NCBI GenBank assembly: GCA_938003515.1
Contig: CALKYL010000120.1
Span: 1 to 7,327 of the forward strand
Reading direction: 5' to 3'
Length of the DNA: 7,327 nt
Source of the DNA: an uncultured bacterium
GTDB lineage: Bacteria > Planctomycetota > UBA1135 > UBA2386
Below the pieces are notes generated by a model. The model ran no database searches, was not told where the DNA came from, and worked only from the letters and a program-made list of their open reading frames with translations. Below, one piece after another: positions 1 through 5,387 of the stretch. Each line of letters starts with the position of its first letter. Position 1 is the first letter of the stretch. Made by a program: the position numbers and the translations under genes.

Positions 1-2
1 CC

Positions 3-1145
3 GGGGGCGCGAGCGCGCGGCTGCGGGTCGCCTTCTACCTGCCGGTCCGTATCCGCGCGATCGACGACCTCTCGGGCGGCGACCTCGCGATCGCTCCGGC
101 GATCCGCGACGATCTGCTGAAGGGCCTCGACGGCGGCCTCGCGCTGGGCGTCGCCGCGCCCGTCGGCGGGGTCATCCCGCGCGTCTACCTGTCGCTCGGC
201 GTCGCCGACGGCGACGCGCTCGACCGGGCGCTCGACGAGCTGCTGCGCGACCGCCACCGCGTGGTCGAATACGAGGGCGTGCCGTGCCGCGTGATCGAGG
301 TGCCGGGCACGCCCCAGGGCGTGCTGCCCGCGCTCTGTCGCGTCGACTCGGTGCTGCACGTCGCCGAGTCGGGCCTGACGCTGCGCCGCTTCCTCAAGGC
401 GCGCGCGGACGGCGGCGAGGCGATGGACGTCGGGGACGCGCCGCTGCCCGAGGGGCCGGGCGAAGTCCTGCCGGGCTTCGACCTCCGGCTCGACGAGGTC
501 GCGCTCTACGAGGCCTTCCGCGACACGTGGCTGCCGCTGTTCGCGCTCGTGCAGGACGAGTTCCGCGGCGCCGCGGCGCTGTCGCGCGACGACCTGCCGG
601 ACGTCGACGTCGTCGCCGAACACTGCGGCGCGAGCCGCGGCGTGCTGCGGCGGGACGGCGACCGGTACCTCGTGCAGCACCTCGGCCCGCTCGGCGGTCC
701 GGAGGCGGCGGCGCTCTTGATGACGTGGGCGCCGATCCTGACGACGACCATGTACGACTACTCGACCGAGCAGGTCGCGAAGGCCGTCGCGCAGGCGAGG
801 CTCGAGGTCGCGTGGACGGCGCTCGCGGCGTTCCGGGAACGCGAACAGCGCTGGCCGACGGACCTCCCCGAGCTGTTCGCCGCAGGCCGCCTCGCTCCCG
901 CCGCGCTGCTGCGGCCGGGCGACGACCTCGCCGAGCGCTTCGCGCTCGCCGGCGGCGGCGAGGCGCGGTCGTCGTTCCGCTACTTCGCGACGCCGGCGCC
1001 GGTGCCCGACGTGCACCCGGCGGGCATGCTGCTGGTCGAGGTCCGCGCGCGGCCCTACGAGCGCGCGATGCTCGCCGCCGACGGCGCCGTGCCCGAGGTC
1101 TACGGCGAGGCGTCGTCGCGGCCGATCGACGCGTTCGGCAGGTGA
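3..1145 (+). CDS. Hypothetical protein, 5'-truncated by the window edge
   Basis: The frame is open from the first bases of the window to a TGA at 1143-1145, giving 380 visible residues. The true start lies upstream; the GTG at 261 is internal, because the protein-like sequence continues before it without a stop. I do not recognise the family. The first 90 visible residues alternate beta-like strands with a Gly/Ala/Asp-rich stretch, then a segment reading VADGDALDRALDELL, which loosely recalls DUF3352-like proteins that compare per-residue scores; this is a weak resemblance only. Near the C-terminus, at about visible residues 270-300, there is a helix followed by ALAAFREREQRWPTDLPEL. This pattern (helix, then 'R-W-P-x-x-L-x-E-L') is common in exported proteins of planctomycetes and in pseudopilin-like tails. 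No transmembrane segment or cysteine-rich motif is seen. The gene converges on the selenoprotein gene, with a strong hairpin between them. Confidence 0.75.
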   Translation, partial: GGASARLRVAFYLPVRIRAIDDLSGGDLAIAPAIRDDLLKGLDGGLALGVAAPVGGVIPRVYLSLGVADGDALDRALDELLRDRHRVVEYEGVPCRVIEVPGTPQGVLPALCRVDSVLHVAESGLTLRRFLKARADGGEAMDVGDAPLPEGPGEVLPGFDLRLDEVALYEAFRDTWLPLFALVQDEFRGAAALSRDDLPDVDVVAEHCGASRGVLRRDGDRYLVQHLGPLGGPEAAALLMTWAPILTTTMYDYSTEQVAKAVAQARLEVAWTALAAFREREQRWPTDLPELFAAGRLAPAALLRPGDDLAERFALAGGGEARSSFRYFATPAPVPDVHPAGMLLVEVRARPYERAMLAADGAVPEVYGEASSRPIDAFGR

Positions 1146-1151
1146 CGGCCC

Positions 1152-1181
1152 GCCGCCGGCGCGTCACGGCGCGCCGGCGGC
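1152..1181. terminator. GC hairpin between convergent genes, possible bidirectional terminator
   Basis: A perfect 12-bp inverted repeat (GCCGCCGGCGCG at 1152-1163, CGCGCCGGCGGC at 1170-1181) encloses a 6-nt loop. It begins 6 nt after the stop of the upstream plus-strand gene and lies 23 nt beyond the stop of the minus-strand selenoprotein gene, so it could end both transcripts. There is no T-tract on either side, so classical intrinsic termination is not shown. The position between two convergent stops is the main support. Confidence 0.5.
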
Positions 1182-1204
1182 CGAGACGCACCGGCGGCCC
1201 CGCG

Positions 1205-2131
1205 TCACTTCTGCTTCGCGGCCTCGACGAGGTCCGACCAGGCCTTCTTGGCCCGTTCGAACTGCGGACCGGACTCGTCGGCGTAGCGCTCCATCAGCGC
1301 GTCGTAGGCCTGCTGCGCGAGCTTCGCGTCCTTGTCCGCGCTCGCCGCCCGCAGCACCTGCTGCCAGAAGGTGCCGGCCATCGCCGCGCTCGGCACCCTG
1401 CCGGCCCTGGCGATCGCGACCAGCTTCTGCTGCGTCTCCTCCATGCCGACCTCGCGCGCGCTGCGCAGGATGTCGCCGACCTCGGCGTCGACCAGCTTCT
1501 GCGCGACCAGCTTCTTGTCGGCTTCGCCGAGGCCCTTCACGGCGTCGGCGCGCTGCTGGATCTCTTCGGCCGGGATCAGGTCGAGCTCGAGCTCCGCGAG
1601 GAACAGCTCCTTCTCCTCTTCGGCGGTGCGGCCCTTCTTGTCGCGCAGCGCCATCAGGCTCTTGGTCTGCGCGTGCGTCTCACGGAACGCTTCGACCGAG
1701 CGGGACGGCTTGGTCAGCACGTTGCCCTCGGCGTCCATGAAGCACAGCGACGGGAAGCCGCGGAAGCCCTTGTCCTGCAGCAGCGTCGGGTACGGCTCGT
1801 CCTCGACCCGCGACGTGTTGTGCAGGAACAACACGACGGACTTGGCGAACTCGGGGAACTCCTTGTCGGAGAGCGGACCGCTCTCCAGTGCGTTGCACGG
1901 CGGTCAATTCGCGTAGCTGCGCGTGAAGTAGGCGAAGATCAGCTTGCCGCTCTCCTTCGCCTGCTCCCGCGCCGCGTCGTAGTCGGTGATCCAGGGAGCC
2001 TTCTGGAAGACGTCCTTGGCGAGCTTCTCGTCGCGCAGCTCCTTGAGTTCGTCCTGGCTGGGGGTCCGGCGGCCCTGGGCCGGGAGCAGCGCGGCCAGGG
2101 CGGCTGCGACCGGTAGCAGTTTGATGATCAT
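1205..2131 (-). CDS. Exported thioredoxin-fold selenoprotein with a UxxC (U-P-P-C) redox motif
   Basis: This is one continuous 308-residue frame if the single internal TGA (1904-1906) is read as selenocysteine 76. Residues 1-20 (MIIKLLPVAAALAALLPAQG) look like a Sec signal peptide, so the protein probably works in the periplasm. Residues about 45-150 form a thioredoxin-like domain: a helix, the strand GKLIFAYFTRSYAN, then U76-P-P-C79, a helix, the strand SVVLFLHN, and the segment FRGFPSLCFMDAEGNVL, whose FP fits the cis-Pro loop of thioredoxins. Residues about 160-308 are helical and charged, possibly repeat-like, with no recognised family. The likely role is thiol-disulfide or peroxide chemistry; the substrate is unknown. 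The ATG at 2129-2131 is chosen because it places the signal peptide at the N-terminus. An in-frame ATG at 2159-2161 would add ten residues. Neither has a good Shine-Dalgarno. The gene follows uvrC by 121 bp. A conventional gene caller would split it into two fragments (1904-2194 and 1205-1834). Confidence 0.88.
1867..1887 (-). promoter_or_regulatory. Bacterial SECIS hairpin directing selenocysteine insertion
   Basis: In the mRNA, 17 nt after the UGA, GGAGAGC (1886-1880) pairs perfectly with GCUCUCC (1874-1868) around a GGUCC loop (1879-1875). A U-G wobble (1887 with 1867) can extend the stem to 8 bp. Bacterial SECIS elements lie inside the coding region just after the UGA and carry G at the first positions of the apical loop. 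The E. coli fdhF SECIS presents GGUC in its loop, which is also seen here. The loop lies 24 nt from the UGA. The bulged U of the fdhF stem is absent. SelB would be the binding partner; it is not encoded in this window. Confidence 0.8.
1904..1906 (-). other. Recoded TGA: selenocysteine codon (Sec76)
   Basis: The minus-strand codons around the site read TAC GCG AAT TGA CCG CCG TGC AAC. The TGA replaces the first Cys of a CxxC motif whose second Cys is intact. Thioredoxin-like sequence lies in the same frame on both sides, with no length change or frame shift. Neighbouring genes, and this gene's own end (1205-1207), use TGA as a true stop, so the recoding is local and not a genome-wide code change. 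Confidence 0.88.
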
Positions 2132-2252
2132 GGTTCGGTATCGGGGAGCGACGTGCTCCATGGTCCAAGGGTAGGGGCGCACCCGGCCCGGCACACGCCG
2201 TTACCAACGTCAGACCTCCTCGCCGGCGCGCGCCGCGGGACCGGTCGGGGCC

Positions 2253-2498
2253 TCACCGGGCGCCGCCGCCGTGCTCGCCGCCGTCCTCACCACCGCCCGC
2301 GCCGCCGCCCTGCTCGCCGGTCCCGCCGCCCTGCAGGCGCGCGTGCACGGCCTCGGCGACCGCCGCGGGCAGGCCCGGCATCGCGCGCAGCTCGTCGAGG
2401 CTCGCCTTCTGCAGGGCCGACAGCGAGCCGAAGTGCCGCAGCAGCGCGCGCCGCCGGGTCGGCCCGACGCCGGGCACGTCGTCGAGCGCGCTGGGCAC
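2253..2498 (-). CDS. uvrC: UvrC C-terminal fragment: (HhH)2 DNA-binding domain with Gly-rich tail
   Basis: The sequence [19 protein letters not shown], followed by [22 protein letters not shown] and an alpha-helix, is the tandem helix-hairpin-helix domain that ends UvrC and binds the bubble-like DNA at the incision site. The two hairpins are PGVGP and PGLPA. After the HhH domain comes a tail of about 25 residues made mainly of Gly, Glu and His, which most UvrC proteins lack. This piece is in the same frame as the N-terminal fragment. The GTG at 2498 is only the first possible start in the open frame; it lies within the conserved domain and is not a credible start. Confidence 0.65.
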   Translation of the reverse strand: MPSALDDVPGVGPTRRRALLRHFGSLSALQKASLDELRAMPGLPAAVAEAVHARLQGGGTGEQGGGAGGGEDGGEHGGGAR

Positions 2499-3351
2499 GC
2501 GCGCCGAGGCCGGCTGACCCGCTCGTTCGAGCCGAAGCGCCGCGCCCGCGCGGCCCCGGGTCCGCCCCCCCGGGCCGGACCTCCCCTTCGGCGCTCGCGC
2601 ACCGGTCGCCGCCGACGCCCTTCAGCCGGCTCTTCGCCAGGCCGCAGACCAGGACCTCGCCGGTGAGCCCCAGCTCGGCCAGCGCCTTCTCGGCGGCGCC
2701 GAGCTGGCCGCGGCCGCCGTCGACGACCAGCAGGTCGGGCAATTCCTCGTCGTCCCGCTCGAGGCACAGCGTCAGGCTGCGGCGCACGGCCTCCTGCATC
2801 GCCGCGAAGTCGTCGCCTGCGTTCGCCGGCGAGATGCGGAAGCGCCGGTAGTGGGCCTTGTGCGGCGCGCCGTCGACGAAGCAGACCCGCGACGCGACGG
2901 TGCTGGTGCCCTGGATCGTCGCCACGTCGAGGCAGTGCAGCCGCTCGGGCGCCTCGCCGCCCTCCCGTTCGAGGCCGAGGCCGCGCGCGAGCCGCTCGGC
3001 CGCCTCGCGCCGCCGCGCCTCGGCGTCGACCGCGACGCGGTCGGCGAGCTCGGCGTCCTGCATGGCGAGCGTCAGGTGCTTCTTGCGGTCGCCGCGCTGC
3101 GGCACCGCCAGCTCGACGCGCGCGCCGCGCTTGTGCTCGAGCCACGCGCGCAGCATCGCCGGCTCGGCCGGCATGGCCGGCACCAGCACCGCGCGCGGCA
3201 CGTAGCGGTCGCCCTCGTAGAGCCGCGCCAGCACGTCGGCGAGCAGCAGCTCGTCGGGCAGCTCGCTCCGGAAGCGGTGCCGCCGGCAGTGCTCGAGCGC
3301 GCCGCCGCGGAAGGTCAGGAACGCGACCGTGACCTCGTCACCGAGCCCGCG
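2287..3351 (-). CDS. uvrC: UvrC middle fragment: RNase H-like 5'-incision nuclease core
   Basis: This frame has convincing UvrC sequence from [16 protein letters not shown] (just below 3351) to [14 protein letters not shown] (about 2600). It carries the family's carboxylates: Asp in [17 protein letters not shown], the double Asp in [10 protein letters not shown], and Asp in [13 protein letters not shown]. These correspond to the Asp triad of the E. coli UvrC C-terminal nuclease. In most UvrC proteins the first site reads DxSH; here it is DVATIQ, so the Ser-His is not conserved. Below about 2570, after a run of seven G in the coding strand, the frame encodes low-complexity Arg/Ala/Gly residues without UvrC character. 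No start codon belongs to this piece, so it is only meaningful as part of the disrupted gene. Confidence 0.65.
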   Translation of the reverse strand, partial: RGLGDEVTVAFLTFRGGALEHCRRHRFRSELPDELLLADVLARLYEGDRYVPRAVLVPAMPAEPAMLRAWLEHKRGARVELAVPQRGDRKKHLTLAMQDAELADRVAVDAEARRREAAERLARGLGLEREGGEAPERLHCLDVATIQGTSTVASRVCFVDGAPHKAHYRRFRISPANAGDDFAAMQEAVRRSLTLCLERDDEELPDLLVVDGGRGQLGAAEKALAELGLTGEVLVCGLAKSRLKGVGGDRCASAEGEVRPGGADPGPRGRGASARTSGSAGLGARAQRARRRARRRADPAARAAAALRLAVGPAEGEPRRAARDAGPARGGRRGRARAPAGRRDRRAGRRRGRW

Positions 3352-4049
3352 CCGAGCTGCTCCTTGATCGTCTGCGCGCGCTCGAACTCGAGCGCCGCGG
3401 CCGCCGCGGCCATGCGCGTCTCGAGCGCGCGCACCAGCGGCGCGATGTCGCCGCGCAGGATGCGCGCGGCCTCGTCGAGCAGCGCGTCGTATTCCTCGCG
3501 CGTGATCAGGTCGACGCACGGCGCCGGACAGCGGCCGATCTGGTGCTTGATGCACGGCCGCGAACGGTTGCGGAACACGGCGTCGTTGCAGTCGCGCAGC
3601 GGCACGACCTTGTGCAGGAGGCGCAGCGTGCGCCGCGCGGCCTTCGCCGACGCGAACGGCCCGAAGTAGGCCGCGCCGTCGTCGCGCCGCCGCCGCACGA
3701 AGCGGAACCACGGCCAGGGCTCCTTGCGGTCGAGGCGCAGCAGCAGGAACGCCTTGTCGTCCTTGAGCTTGATGTTGTAGCGCGGCTTGTGCTTCTTGAT
3801 CACCGTGTTCTCGAGCAGCAGCGCCTCCTGCTCGGTCGCGGTGGCGATGAACTCGACGTCGCTGGCCTCGTCGTCGAGGAAGCGCAGCAGGTAGCGGCCG
3901 TCGCCGCCGGGCTTGAGGTAGCTGCGCACGCGCGCGCGCAGGTCGGCGGCCTTGCCGACGTAGAGCGCCCGGCCGTCCGCGTCGTGGAACAGGTAGACCC
4001 CGGGACCGGTCGGGAAGCGGGCGACCTTGTCGGCGATGCGGGGGTCCAT
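3315..4049 (-). CDS. uvrC: UvrC N-terminal fragment: GIY-YIG nuclease, Fe-S cysteines, UVR domain
   Basis: This frame encodes genuine UvrC for about 232 residues, down to about 3354, then 12 unrelated residues rich in Ser/Arg before a TGA at 3315-3317. Residues 16-34 hold the GIY-YIG signature (PGVYLF, then YVGKA), with the catalytic-type Tyr19, Arg42 in RARVRSY and Glu80 in LLLENTVIKKHKPRYN, which is the metal-binding Glu of the family. Four cysteines spaced C-x11-C-x7-C-x3-C (LRDC, RPCIKHQIGRCPAPC) match the [4Fe-4S] site known in E. coli UvrC. Residues about 209-232 (AAAAALEFERAQTIKEQL) are the start of the UVR domain that contacts UvrB. If translated alone it would retain the 3'-incision nuclease but lose the 5'-incision core. 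It starts 91 bp below the stop of the AI-2E-type gene. Confidence 0.7.
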   Translation of the reverse strand: MDPRIADKVARFPTGPGVYLFHDADGRALYVGKAADLRARVRSYLKPGGDGRYLLRFLDDEASDVEFIATATEQEALLLENTVIKKHKPRYNIKLKDDKAFLLLRLDRKEPWPWFRFVRRRRDDGAAYFGPFASAKAARRTLRLLHKVVPLRDCNDAVFRNRSRPCIKHQIGRCPAPCVDLITREEYDALLDEAARILRGDIAPLVRALETRMAAAAAALEFERAQTIKEQLGAGSVTRSRSRS

Positions 4050-4096
4050 GCGGGCTGTCGAGACGATGCGACACCGCCGCGCCCGCGACAAGCGCG

Positions 4097-4124
4097 CGCG
4101 GCCCGGGCGGCGGCCCGGGCCGCG
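4097..4124 (-). terminator. GC hairpin after the AI-2E-type gene
   Basis: An 11-bp perfect stem (CGCGGCCCGGG at 4097-4107, CCCGGGCCGCG at 4114-4124) with a 6-nt loop lies 16 nt beyond the stop of the minus-strand AI-2E-type gene and 47 nt before the uvrC start. It would separate the two transcripts. No U-tract follows, so its efficiency as an intrinsic terminator is uncertain. Confidence 0.45.
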
Positions 4125-4140
4125 GACGATCCGCGCCCGC

Positions 4141-5175
4141 TCAGCGCCCGATCAGCGCGCGCAGCAGCGACAGGTCCCGGCGCGCGCCGATCGCGGTGCC
4201 GACCACGATCGTCAGCGGCACGGCGAGGAACATGCCGCCCGCCCCCCAGACCCAGCCCCAGAACACCAGCGACAGCAGGACGACCAGCGCCGGCATGCCG
4301 AACTGCCGCCCCATCAGGACCGGCTCGAGCAGGTTGCTGATGCCGTTGTTGACGAGCAGGTAGCCGACCGCCAGCGTCAGCCCGATGCCGACCCCGAGCT
4401 CGGGCGAGGCCATCGCGAGCAGGACGGGCGGCACGGCCGCGACGATCGAGCCGATGATCGGCACGAAGTTCAGGACGAACGCGAGCAGCGCCCACAGCAG
4501 CGCCGCCTCGACGCCGAGCGCCACGTTGAGCAGGTAGACCACGACGCCCGTCAGCAGGCTGGTGCCGAACTTGACGCCGAGGTAGCGCTGCAGGTCCGCG
4601 ACCATGCGCACCGCGCGCGACTCGTTCCACTCGTCGCCGAAGGCCGCGCGCAGCCGTTCGTGCAGCCGTTCGCCCTCCCACAGGGCGAACGCGACCGCGA
4701 TCGCGACGAGGAGACCCGCCGACAGCAGGCTGAACGCGCCGCCGACGCTCTGCTGCGCGAAGCCGATCCACGAACGCGGCTCGATCGAGCGCACGAGCTG
4801 GTCGACGTCGACGTCGACCCCGAGCGTCGAGAGCCAGCCGAGCGCGTCGGCGAGCAGCTGCTCGAGCCGTGCCCGGTAGTCCGGCAGCCGCGCGCCGAAG
4901 TCCCGCACGCCGTGCGCGAACGCCTTGCCGACCAGCCACAGGATCGCGCCGACGGCGGCGACCGACGCGAGCGCCGCGATCGGCCGCGGCACGCGGCGGC
5001 GCGCGAGCCACGTCAGCGGCAGGCTGCCGAGCACGGCCAGCAACAGCGCGAAGCAGACCGGCAGGAGCCAGGCGCGCGCCGCCTGCAGGCCGAACACGAC
5101 CACGACCAGGGCGGCGAGCTGGACCAGCCCGTCGCGCGGGCGGGCGGCCTTCGTCTCGGGTGCGGCTCGTTCCAT
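4141..5175 (-). CDS. AI-2E family (PerM/YdiK-like) membrane transporter
   Basis: This 344-residue polytopic inner-membrane protein has the length and layout of the AI-2E exporter/PerM family (PF01594): paired N-terminal hydrophobic segments, a third after PRPIA, a soluble region of about 100 residues with many Arg/Asp/Glu, then a dense block of about five membrane segments. Typical family motifs are visible in the C-terminal half: FVLNFVPIIGSIVAAVPP, then NNGISNLLEPVLMGRQ, then FWGWVWGAGGMFLAVPLTI. Family members have been linked to autoinducer-2 export or to Na+/H+ exchange; the substrate cannot be told from sequence. The ATG at 5173-5175 is chosen because the open frame upstream runs through the 14-bp tandem repeats and is Arg/Pro-rich without family character. 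No clear Shine-Dalgarno precedes it. It is divergent from the secretin-like gene. Confidence 0.9.
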   Translation of the reverse strand: MERAAPETKAARPRDGLVQLAALVVVVFGLQAARAWLLPVCFALLLAVLGSLPLTWLARRRVPRPIAALASVAAVGAILWLVGKAFAHGVRDFGARLPDYRARLEQLLADALGWLSTLGVDVDVDQLVRSIEPRSWIGFAQQSVGGAFSLLSAGLLVAIAVAFALWEGERLHERLRAAFGDEWNESRAVRMVADLQRYLGVKFGTSLLTGVVVYLLNVALGVEAALLWALLAFVLNFVPIIGSIVAAVPPVLLAMASPELGVGIGLTLAVGYLLVNNGISNLLEPVLMGRQFGMPALVVLLSLVFWGWVWGAGGMFLAVPLTIVVGTAIGARRDLSLLRALIGR

Positions 5176-5250
5176 GCGCGGGCGGCGGCGACGGCGAGCG
5201 CGCGAGGCTACCGACGGCGGCGGCCCGCGAACAGCGCGCGGCGCCTCGGG

Positions 5251-5320
5251 AGCCCAGCGCACGAAACCCGGCGCACGAAGCCCAGCGCACGAAGCCCAGC
5301 GCACGAAACCCGGCGCACGA
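5251..5320. repeat. Five tandem 14-bp repeats in a divergent intergenic region
   Basis: Five head-to-tail copies of a(g/a)ccc(a/g)gcgcacga occupy 5251-5264, 5265-5278, 5279-5292, 5293-5306 and 5307-5320, with a degenerate sixth beginning agcccggg at 5321. Copies come in two versions (agcccag.. and aacccgg..) in the order A-B-A-A-B, so a 28-bp A-B unit may have been the expansion step. The 14-bp period is not a multiple of three, which argues against coding. They sit between the starts of the AI-2E-type gene (5175) and the secretin-like gene (5388), 68 bp from the latter, where a regulator could bind; this role is unproven. The rest of the 212-bp gap shows no clear promoter. Confidence 0.85.
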
Positions 5321-5376
5321 AGCCCGGGCGGCCGGAAGTTTCCGCGCCCTGCGCCGTCCCAGCCTCGCACCGAACC

Positions 5377-5381
5377 GGAGG
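5377..5381 (+). promoter_or_regulatory. Shine-Dalgarno that fixes the GTG start of the secretin-like gene
   Basis: GGAGG followed by AA lies 6 nt before the GTG at 5388-5390. It is the only strong ribosome binding site seen in the window and, together with the signal peptide right after the GTG, decides this start over the longer open frame that extends upstream to 4869. Confidence 0.85.
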
Positions 5382-5387
5382 AACCCC

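Larger units (their letters stand above)
2253..4049 (-). pseudogene. uvrC: uvrC, excinuclease ABC subunit C, frame-disrupted
   Basis: UvrC makes the dual incisions in nucleotide excision repair after UvrB has marked the lesion. All parts are present in order: GIY-YIG nuclease, four-cysteine cluster, UVR domain, RNase H-like nuclease core and a C-terminal (HhH)2 domain. They do not share one frame. The N-terminal part and the C-terminal HhH part are in the same frame, while the middle (about 2570-3351) is in another. At each junction conserved UvrC sequence also appears to be missing: about 20 residues after the UVR domain, and the stretch holding the conserved RDE(A/S)H motif before the HhH domain. 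The ATG at 4047-4049 gives the usual UvrC beginning (MDPRIADKVARFPTGPGVY). Either the gene is decaying or the sequence has local errors or small deletions in very GC-rich DNA; the window alone cannot separate these. Identity is certain, intactness is not. Confidence 0.85.

Noticed and set aside
284..2116. Open frame of 610 codons on the plus strand, with similar long frames elsewhere
   Set aside because: It is an antisense or alternative-frame shadow in very GC-rich DNA: Arg/Ala/Gly-rich, no domain, and it crosses two real genes on both strands.
1904..2194. TGA at 1904 as a nonsense mutation or true stop of a short protein
   Set aside because: The frame continues without shift into thioredoxin sequence, the TGA falls exactly on the redox Cys site, and a matching SECIS hairpin follows.
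2132..2252. Promoter for the selenoprotein gene
   Set aside because: A TTGGTA-like box exists on the minus strand, but no -10 element lies at a proper spacing; co-transcription with uvrC is equally possible.
3315..3317. TGA ending the UvrC N-terminal fragment as another selenocysteine codon
   Set aside because: The last 12 residues before it and what follows in that frame are not UvrC-like; genuine UvrC sequence resumes in a different frame upstream of it.
5251..5320. CRISPR array or replication-origin iterons
   Set aside because: The units are directly adjacent without spacers, too short for CRISPR repeats, and no AT-rich region, DnaA box or rep gene is near.
5176..5370. N-terminal extension of the AI-2E-type protein to 409 residues
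   Set aside because: The extra 65 residues are a translation of the 14-bp repeats and an Arg-rich stretch; the ATG at 5173-5175 gives the normal family length.
4869..5387. Upstream extension of the secretin-like protein to 509 residues
   Set aside because: It overlaps the AI-2E-type gene on the other strand and the repeats, while GGAGG and a signal peptide mark the GTG at 5388.
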